The position numbers were made by a program, and so were the translations under genes. A stretch of 8,969 nucleotides of DNA, from assembly GCA_964505555.1 (NCBI GenBank), contig CAZDIO010000091.1:1-8969 (forward strand), in the 5' to 3' direction. Positions 4,092-8,969 of the stretch are shown here, one piece after another (position 1 is the stretch's first letter; each line of letters starts with the position of its first letter). Origin of the DNA: CAZDIO01 sp964505555. GTDB taxonomy: Bacteria; Bdellovibrionota_C; UBA2361; SZUA-149; CAZDIO01. The notes under the pieces were generated by a model. It was not told the origin of the DNA. It saw only the letters and a list, made by a program, of their open reading frames with translations, and did not search any database.

Positions 4092-6101
4092 GTGACGATT
4101 CCTGAAGAGATAATAAACGCCGTTCGTGAGCGAGTAAGTATTACAGAAGTTATCTCAGAAACTGTTGTTCTCAAACGGAGTGGAAGACATCTTTCCGGAT
4201 TGTGTCCTTTTCACACGGAAAAGACCCCCTCCTTTTTTGTCCGCGAAGATGAATCCTCATTTCATTGCTTTGGGTGTGGAAAAAGTGGAAGTGTTTTTAC
4301 TTTTTTAATGGAAACAAGAGGGTTCACTTTTCCCGAAGCGGTTCGGTTTCTTGCCGGAAAAGTGGGGATAGAGATTCCTGAGACAAATCCAGTTGATCAA
4401 AAATTAAGAGATGAAAAAGCCAAGCACGCAAAAGAGCTTCGTTTAGTTGCCCACCTCGCCCATGAAGTTTACAAAAACGTTCTCTCCTCCCAAGGGCCAG
4501 GAAAGCGAGGCTTGCAGTATCTTACGGATCGAGGAGTCAGTCGTGAAACCTGTGAGCGATTTTATTTGGGGTATTCTCCTCAAGCGTGGGAGTTTATCGC
4601 TTCTCATCTTGATAGTGAATTAAAGAAGAGAAAAGGGGGTGGATGGAGTGAGCAAAAGGTGCGCAGTTTGCTTGTGGAGCTTGGGCTTCTTAAAGCAAGA
4701 GAGAAGATCGAGCGCACTGAGGATTCTCCTTTTTTTGATATCTTTCGCGATCGGATAATCTTTCCAATTTCAAGAAGTGATGGCGGGGTCATTGCGTTTG
4801 GGGGAAGAACCCTGGGGCAGGATCAAAATACACCAAAATATCTTAACTCAAAAGAGAGCGCTATTTATCAAAAGCGTAAAGCTTTGTATGGGTTGTATCA
4901 GGCGATGGAATCGCTCCGAAAGAGCCGGCAAGCGTTTCTTGTTGAGGGGTATCTTGATGTGCTGGCACTTTCTCAAAAAGGATTTCTCAATACCGTTGCT
5001 TGTTGTGGAACTGCCGTTACGGAAGAGCATGTTTTACTACTGAAGCGGTTAGTTGACCACGTGACGGTGATTTTTGATGGTGATCAGGCAGGAAGAAAGG
5101 CCGCGGCGAGCTGTTTTGAAACTTTTCTCAACTCCGGAATTACCGTCTCTGTGGTGCTTCTTGATGAAGGGGAGGATCCTGATTCCCTTTCACAGAAAAT
5201 GAGTTTTTCTGAACTTGAGGAAGTTTTTTCTCACCGTAAAAAACCCATCGTTGAGCTCTATCTTGAGGAGCTGTTTTCTTCCTTTGGTGAGTCTCATCAA
5301 GAAGCAAGCGCAGTGACGTTGGGGAAGGTATCAGAGAGTTTTGTAAGGCGTATAAATGATGTAAAAAACCCGGTAGAAAAAGAGCTCCTCCTTCGCACCT
5401 GTTCGCAGAAACTAGGAATTAGTGAAGAGTCCCTAATCTCCCTTAGCAATCAGAAAAAAGTAAGACCAGAGAGAGGGAAGCAGGGAAGTTCCGCAAAAGA
5501 GGAGCGAAAGGAAGCAAAAGTTTTTAAGAATACCAACATTGAACAAACAAAAACTGAGCAAACAAAAACACTTCGCAAAGAAAATGACATAAAGAAAGGA
5601 AAGGAGGATACTTCACCGCGGATGTCTTCTTTGGTGCGACAACTCTTAGTGGCGTTAGTTTCTGAGCCACGATTAGCTCCCAGTGTTTTACAGATGCCCT
5701 CTCTTCTGGGGGGGGCTGATTTTACGCAAACACTTCCTGATCAGGTGCGCGCATTTATAGAGGAGCTTTCTCAGAGTGCCCTTCCGGGGATCGCCGGAGG
5801 GAGTTTTGAAGATCCAAAGGCGTTTAAAAAAATATCTGAAGAATATGAGGAAATTCTCAACCGATTTGGATTCTCTTCGCTAGGGATTATTCAGGAAGCA
5901 CAACGCCAATGCGCCATTGGCGGAGTAAATAATACCCAAGTTATTCAAGATATCCGCTCTCGTGCAGCCAGGCTTTCTCTCCTTAGTGAGCTTGAAAGTC
6001 ATCGTCTCAATGAGGTTCCGGGTGAGCTGACGGAGGAGCATGTGCAGGAGAAATTAAGAAAAAAGAAGGCTCTTCAGGACTTAGCCCGAGAAAGATCATA
6101 G
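4092..6101 (+). CDS. dnaG: DNA primase DnaG
   Basis: DnaG makes RNA primers at the replication fork and works with the DnaB helicase. The 669-residue product has all three parts. The N-terminal zinc-binding domain uses C38, H41, C59 and C62 (CPFHTEKTPSF and FHCFGCGKSG). The catalytic core has FGGRTL (236-241) and PKYLNS (248-253), and its Toprim metal site has E285 in VEGYLDV and D329/D331 in FDGDQAG. A Lys/Glu-rich linker (about 454-508) leads to a divergent C-terminal region that should bind helicase. The product is longer than the E. coli enzyme (581), mainly because of the linker and an insertion near 176-190. The start is GTG at 4092; the N-terminus MTIPEEIINAVRERVSITEVI matches the family, and no ATG is available in frame. 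The ribosome binding site is weak. rpoD follows 196 bp downstream, as in the macromolecular-synthesis operon, but no rpsU lies upstream. Confidence 0.97.
   Translation: MTIPEEIINAVRERVSITEVISETVVLKRSGRHLSGLCPFHTEKTPSFFVREDESSFHCFGCGKSGSVFTFLMETRGFTFPEAVRFLAGKVGIEIPETNPVDQKLRDEKAKHAKELRLVAHLAHEVYKNVLSSQGPGKRGLQYLTDRGVSRETCERFYLGYSPQAWEFIASHLDSELKKRKGGGWSEQKVRSLLVELGLLKAREKIERTEDSPFFDIFRDRIIFPISRSDGGVIAFGGRTLGQDQNTPKYLNSKESAIYQKRKALYGLYQAMESLRKSRQAFLVEGYLDVLALSQKGFLNTVACCGTAVTEEHVLLLKRLVDHVTVIFDGDQAGRKAAASCFETFLNSGITVSVVLLDEGEDPDSLSQKMSFSELEEVFSHRKKPIVELYLEELFSSFGESHQEASAVTLGKVSESFVRRINDVKNPVEKELLLRTCSQKLGISEESLISLSNQKKVRPERGKQGSSAKEERKEAKVFKNTNIEQTKTEQTKTLRKENDIKKGKEDTSPRMSSLVRQLLVALVSEPRLAPSVLQMPSLLGGADFTQTLPDQVRAFIEELSQSALPGIAGGSFEDPKAFKKISEEYEEILNRFGFSSLGIIQEAQRQCAIGGVNNTQVIQDIRSRAARLSLLSELESHRLNEVPGELTEEHVQEKLRKKKALQDLARERS
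5541..5570 (+). repeat. dnaG: 15-bp tandem repeat inside dnaG
   Basis: Two adjacent 15-base units, GAACAAACAAAAACT and GAGCAAACAAAAACA, differ at two positions and encode EQTKT twice. They lie in the charged, probably disordered linker between the catalytic core and the helicase-binding region, where length change should be tolerated. Confidence 0.85.
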
Positions 6102-6144
6102 CTGCGGATTAAAAGGATAACATAAAAACTGGAGTGAAAACGGG

Positions 6145-6158
6145 CTCTTAACAAAGAG
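6145..6158 (+). terminator. weak hairpin after dnaG, not a strong terminator
   Basis: CTCTT and AAGAG form a 5-bp stem around a 4-base loop, followed by seven Gs and not by a T-tract. It does not look able to stop transcription by itself, so read-through from dnaG into rpoD is plausible. The G-run can instead pair with AGCCCC at 6196-6201 in a larger alternative fold. Confidence 0.2.
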
Positions 6159-6203
6159 GGGGGGCTTGAACTTTTCTTATATTGAGGATAGCGTTAGCCC
6201 CTT

Positions 6204-6222
6204 TGTGATGGAGATAATCACA
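6204..6222. promoter_or_regulatory. 6-bp inverted repeat upstream of rpoD
   Basis: TGTGAT and ATCACA are exact reverse complements separated by seven bases. The half-sites resemble those of CRP-family regulators (TGTGA/TCACA), but the spacing between those cores is nine here and not six, so I do not call a CRP site. It lies about 60 bp upstream of the rpoD -10 box, a position suitable for an activator. Confidence 0.35.
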
Positions 6223-6265
6223 CTTTTCTTCGTTTGCGTATAACAGATCGTGGCGTAACTTCGGG

Positions 6266-6301
6266 AATCAGCGAGCACTATATAATCAGCGAGAACTATG
6301 G
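6266..6301 (+). repeat. 18-bp tandem duplication covering the rpoD -10 box and start codon
   Basis: AATCAGCGAGCACTATAT (6266-6283) is followed directly by AATCAGCGAGAACTATGG (6284-6301). The first 16 bases of the two units differ at one position. The junction creates the perfect TATAAT, and the end of the second copy contains the rpoD ATG. Confidence 0.9.
6281..6286 (+). promoter_or_regulatory. consensus -10 box of rpoD
   Basis: TATAAT is a perfect -10 hexamer and lies 11 bases before the rpoD ATG. The region where a -35 should be (about 6256-6263) is not TTGACA-like. Transcription from it would start about four to six bases before the ATG. The same bases contain the in-frame TAA that closes the rpoD frame upstream. 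Confidence 0.5.
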
Positions 6302-8148
6302 TGGAAAAAGGTACAGAAGAAAGAAAACGAGGAAGACGGCCTACCGGACGGGATAAGGACGAAGAGATCGTTCCATTGGATGAAATGGAAGGGGTGCTTA
6401 CCGAATCTCAAGAGACCGGGGAGCAGCTTGAAGATCTTCTTGCCATTCTTGGCGATACCGATGTGGACATGATCGATGAGGCGCAGGTAGGGGAGGTTGG
6501 CCCTTCGCCGCAACTGCGTGAGCGAGATGGTGAAGCCGCCCTTGCGGTTGATGAAGCTGCTGCTGCCGTGGCGCTTGGAAAAACCACGGATCCTGTACGG
6601 ATGTACCTCCGCGAGATGGGAGGAGTGAGTCTTCTTACCCGAGAGGGTGAAGTTGTTATCGCCAAACGGATTGAGGAAGGCGAACACGAGGTGGTTAACG
6701 AGCTCTTTCGTTCCCCGGTCGCGCTCTCCTACGCGATGGAGTTAGGCGAGGCGCTCAAAGAGGGAAAGGTTCGTCTTAAAGATCTTTTTGATGATGATGA
6801 ATCAAATGTAGCGGAGGAAGAGGAGGAAGAGGATTTTGAAGTAGGCGAGGAGGAGGCTGAATTTTCTGAAGAAGAGGTTCAGGCGCAGATTGATCTCGAA
6901 GAAGAAGAGCAGAAAAAAAAGTTTCAGGCAAAAGTTACCAATATTAAAAAGGCTCGTAAGGCCATTGAAGAAGCGTTTCTTAAATTTCGAGAGACCCCAA
7001 CAACGAGCAGAAACTACCCCGAACTTCATAAGAAATATCATAAGCTCCGTGAAAAAGCGGTTGAGAAGATGTTGGATCTTCAGCTTGGACGAAAGCACCA
7101 AGATATTATTATCGAGCGGATGAAAGGATATGTATCCTCGCTTCAATCGGCAGATAAGATTCTTCTTAAGGCACAAAAAGAAACCGAACGAACGATTCCT
7201 GAGCTCTATGAGGCCGCAAAAGAGGTCAGTGGGAATGACCAGCTTGCGTTTAAGAGAGTTTGTAGGAGATTAAAACTTCGTGCCAACGAGCTTCGTGAAC
7301 TTACAGACTCTATTGCCGATGCAAAACGAATTATTGATGAGGTAGAGAAGACCACCTACTTTATTGCCACTGAGCTTACGCAGGCAGTCCATAAGATCGA
7401 GCGAGCACAATATAAAGTCGCAAACGCAAAGCGGGAGCTGGTAGAAGCAAATCTTCGGCTGGTAGTTTCCCTTGCAAAAAAATACACCAATCGTGGTCTT
7501 CAGTTTCTTGATCTCATTCAGGAAGGAAACATCGGCTTAATGAAGGCCGTTGATAAGTTCGAATATCAACGAGGATATAAGTTTTCTACCTACGCTACCT
7601 GGTGGATTCGACAAGCAATTACCCGAGCGATCGCTGACCAAGCACGAACGATCCGTATCCCAGTGCACATGATTGAGACGATCAACAAGCTCGTCCGTAC
7701 CTCGCGTCAACTTGTTCAAGAATATGGACGTGAGCCAACTGCTGAAGAGATCGCAGAGAAGATGCAGATCCCAGTAGAAAAAGTAAGAAAAGTATTAAAT
7801 ATCGCCAAGGAGCCGATCTCTTTAGAAACTCCGATCGGCGAAGATAGCGATAGTTTCCTAGGAGACTTCATTGAAGACCGGCGAGTTGTTTCGCCCTCTG
7901 ATGCAGTAGTAAACATGAACCTCCAAGAACAAACACGTCGTGTTCTTGCAACCCTCACCCCTCGTGAGGAGAAGGTGCTCCGGATGCGCTTTGGAATCGG
8001 CGAGCGAAGCGACCATACCCTTGAAGAGGTAGGCCAAAACTTCGATGTCACCCGAGAACGTATCCGACAGATCGAAGCAAAAGCACTCAGAAAGCTCCGT
8101 CACCCAAGCCGCTCAAAGAAGCTAAAGAGCTTCATGGAACGAAGTTAG
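6298..8148 (+). CDS. rpoD: housekeeping RNA polymerase sigma factor RpoD (sigma-70)
   Basis: RpoD directs RNA polymerase to most promoters. The 616-residue product carries region 1.2 (TTDPVRMYLREMG, 96-108), an acidic non-conserved insertion (about 165-345, with a Glu-rich run near 172-205), and region 2 (ELVEANLRLVVSLAKKY from 380, then YATWWIRQAITRAIADQART, 432-451). It also has region 3 with the sigma finger (SDSFLGDFIED, 517-527) and region 4.2 with its helix-turn-helix (TLEEVGQNFDVTRERIRQIE, 574-593). Regions 2.4 and 4.2 are nearly identical to E. coli, so TTGACA/TATAAT-type promoters are expected here. Region 1.1 is short and unusual: it starts with a basic stretch (RKRGRRPTGRDK), and only the later part resembles the family (QLEDLLAILGDTDVDMIDEA). 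The ATG at 6298 is the first possible start because an in-frame TAA lies at 6283. No clear Shine-Dalgarno sequence precedes it, and the messenger may be nearly leaderless. Confidence 0.97.
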   Translation: MVEKGTEERKRGRRPTGRDKDEEIVPLDEMEGVLTESQETGEQLEDLLAILGDTDVDMIDEAQVGEVGPSPQLRERDGEAALAVDEAAAAVALGKTTDPVRMYLREMGGVSLLTREGEVVIAKRIEEGEHEVVNELFRSPVALSYAMELGEALKEGKVRLKDLFDDDESNVAEEEEEEDFEVGEEEAEFSEEEVQAQIDLEEEEQKKKFQAKVTNIKKARKAIEEAFLKFRETPTTSRNYPELHKKYHKLREKAVEKMLDLQLGRKHQDIIIERMKGYVSSLQSADKILLKAQKETERTIPELYEAAKEVSGNDQLAFKRVCRRLKLRANELRELTDSIADAKRIIDEVEKTTYFIATELTQAVHKIERAQYKVANAKRELVEANLRLVVSLAKKYTNRGLQFLDLIQEGNIGLMKAVDKFEYQRGYKFSTYATWWIRQAITRAIADQARTIRIPVHMIETINKLVRTSRQLVQEYGREPTAEEIAEKMQIPVEKVRKVLNIAKEPISLETPIGEDSDSFLGDFIEDRRVVSPSDAVVNMNLQEQTRRVLATLTPREEKVLRMRFGIGERSDHTLEEVGQNFDVTRERIRQIEAKALRKLRHPSRSKKLKSFMERS

Positions 8149-8160
8149 CGCTCCGTTTTT
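8136..8160 (+). terminator. weak candidate terminator at the end of rpoD
   Basis: GGAACG (8136-8141) and CGCTCC (8149-8154) can pair with one mismatch around a 7-base loop that contains the rpoD stop codon, and GTTTTT follows. The stem is short, so termination would be partial at best. The next gene starts 40 bases on and may be read through. Confidence 0.25.
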
Positions 8161-8200
8161 CTGTTGCTGCATGTTTCGATCAGGCAAGTAGGCAGCGCGA

Positions 8201-8830
8201 ATGATGGTCAATGAACATTACCGATTAATTATCGGCGTCGTTGCACTTCTTGTGGGATTTTATAGCTACGTCCCATATCTTCGAGACATTCATCTACGAA
8301 CCACCAAGCCCCATGCTTTTTCATGGCTTATCTGGGCGCTCCTGATGTTGATTGGGTTTGTCGGTCAGTTAAGCGACAACGGTGGTCCCGGTGCCTGGGT
8401 TACAGGATTAAGTGCATTAATCTCTTTATATATCTTTTTTCTTGCGCTTAGGTTTGGTGAGAAAGACATTACGAGAAGTGATTGGTGGTGTCTTATTTTT
8501 TCTTTAGCCGCGATTCCAATAGGAATTATTATTTCACCATTATGGTCGATACTCTTAATTACCGTTATTGATTTTGTAGGATGTATTCCGACCTTTCGAA
8601 AATCTTACCTTCGCCCGTTTGAAGAGACGCTAAGCTCCTACTGGTGGCATACCCTTAAGTGCATTCTCGGATTAGCAGCGTTAACGACGTATTCTATGAC
8701 AACAGTGCTTTATCCAGCATCATTAGTGCTTGCAAATATGGGAATGGCAGTAATGATTATGATCCGAAGACGAAGCTGCGCCAAAGCAAATCCTCCCAGC
8801 AGATTCGCTCTCGGAAGACAGTCTCAATAA
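8201..8830 (+). CDS. multispanning membrane protein, PQ-loop-like, function unknown
   Basis: The 209-residue product is very hydrophobic, with about six or seven membrane segments (near 9-25, 40-56, 65-84, 96-111, 113-128, 151-170 and 171-188) and a polar basic tail from 189. Two segments look like diverged copies of one unit: GFYSYVPYLRDIHLRTTKPHAF (19-40) and DFVGCIPTFRKSYLRPFEETL (124-144). In each, a proline in the membrane helix is followed by a charged loop. This duplication recalls the PQ-loop/SWEET/SemiSWEET fold of small transporters, but the true PQ dipeptide is absent, so the relation is tentative. I do not recognise a named family, and a substrate cannot be given. The start is ATG at 8201, with a second ATG directly after it; the ribosome binding site is weak (AGG nine to ten bases upstream). 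The gene lies 52 bp after rpoD on the same strand and is probably expressed separately or by read-through. Confidence 0.75.
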   Translation: MMVNEHYRLIIGVVALLVGFYSYVPYLRDIHLRTTKPHAFSWLIWALLMLIGFVGQLSDNGGPGAWVTGLSALISLYIFFLALRFGEKDITRSDWWCLIFSLAAIPIGIIISPLWSILLITVIDFVGCIPTFRKSYLRPFEETLSSYWWHTLKCILGLAALTTYSMTTVLYPASLVLANMGMAVMIMIRRRSCAKANPPSRFALGRQSQ

Positions 8831-8864
8831 AACTGCCCCATAAAACATTTTCAAATTCTGAAAC

Positions 8865-8894
8865 GAGTTACTCCCCCAAACCCCACAGTAACTC
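8865..8894. repeat. 7-bp inverted repeat after the membrane protein gene
   Basis: GAGTTAC (8865-8871) and GTAACTC (8888-8894) are exact reverse complements around a 16-base C-rich loop. No T-run follows, so an intrinsic terminator is doubtful, but it could protect the 3' end of the transcript. It lies directly beside the 26-bp inverted repeat. Confidence 0.4.
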
Positions 8895-8898
8895 CTGT

Positions 8899-8969
8899 CG
8901 TTGCGAGCGAAGCGAAGCAATCTCGAACCCTCATGGATGGTATGAGATTGCTTCGCTTCGCTCGCAACG
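8899..8969. repeat. REP-like element: perfect 26-bp inverted repeat
   Basis: The arms at 8899-8924 and 8944-8969 are perfect reverse complements over 26 bp and flank a 19-base spacer. The left arm begins CGTTGCGAGCGAAGCG and the right arm begins GAGATTGCTTCGCTTCG. This resembles the intergenic TTGCGAGCGAAGCGAAGCAATC repeats that occur in many copies in diverse bacterial genomes and that give spurious proteins containing LRFARND. RNA from either strand would form a very stable hairpin, so it may act as a transcript end or a structural repeat. The element touches the last base, so it could extend further. Confidence 0.9.

Noticed and set aside
6204..6222. CRP binding site
   Set aside because: The half-sites look right, but TGTGA and TCACA are nine bases apart and not six, and no CRP gene is in view. 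It is kept only as an inverted repeat.
6208..6243. 11-codon frame upstream of rpoD (begins MEIITLFF)
   Set aside because: No Shine-Dalgarno sequence precedes it, and the bases are better explained as part of the inverted repeat at 6204-6222.
6802..7176. Open frame of 124 codons on the minus strand
   Set aside because: It is the complement of the acidic and lysine-rich insertion of rpoD, which gives Phe/Leu-rich nonsense on the other strand.
8723..8920. Minus-strand frame beginning MLRFARNDR
   Set aside because: This is the typical false protein obtained by translating the TTGCGAGCGAAGCGAAGCAATC repeat, and it overlaps the membrane protein gene.
1..8969. CRISPR array, transposon, prophage, defence or biosynthetic cluster
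   Set aside because: There are no regularly spaced repeats with spacers, no transposase, integrase or defence domains, and every larger gene is a recognisable core, envelope or signalling gene or a single membrane protein.

Overview
The window looks like chromosomal core DNA of a Gram-negative, LPS-making bacterium. LpxD implies lipid A synthesis. The lipoprotein has a lipobox, there is a Tat translocon, and the sigma-70 has E. coli-like regions 2.4 and 4.2 plus the long acidic non-conserved insertion common in Proteobacteria. The receiver plus histidine-kinase-stub protein and the DUF4397 lipoprotein would fit a lineage once placed in 'Deltaproteobacteria', but that placement is an inference. 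I see no phage, transposase, integrase, CRISPR array, tRNA or rRNA.

Layout. Positions 1-2017 are all on the minus strand. In transcription order they hold a receiver/DHp two-component protein (TTG start), an HU/IHF-family DNA-bending protein, and lpxD, which is cut by the left edge. A divergent promoter region (2018-2182) leads to a plus-strand DUF4397 lipoprotein gene. That gene ends tail-to-tail with tatC, and the two stop codons share bases. A TatA/B-type gene and tatC form a minus-strand pair (3877-2884). A 214-bp divergent region follows (3878-4091). It holds three near-identical 10-bp direct repeats, a 10-bp palindrome, a probable 24-codon leader ORF and a perfect 10-bp hairpin. Next come dnaG (4092-6101, GTG start) and rpoD (6298-8148), the classical macromolecular-synthesis pair, here without rpsU directly upstream. 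The 196-bp gap between them contains a consensus -10 box and an 18-bp tandem duplication that runs onto the rpoD start codon. A multispanning membrane protein that looks like a PQ-loop duplication follows (8201-8830). The window closes on a perfect 26-bp inverted repeat whose right arm ends on the last base.

How the genes relate. dnaG (replication primase) and rpoD (housekeeping sigma factor) are the functional core. The tat pair exports folded proteins across the inner membrane, the lipoprotein is an envelope product, and lpxD acts in lipid A assembly. HU/IHF organises DNA. The receiver/DHp protein is a signalling component with no cognate kinase or output gene visible here.

I found no complete exotic system. 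The features most worth a second look are regulatory: the dnaG leader (repeats, small ORF, hairpin), the duplicated and almost leaderless start of rpoD, and the kinase stub that lacks an ATPase domain. No gene-free stretch exceeds about 215 bases, and each gap is described in the features or findings.
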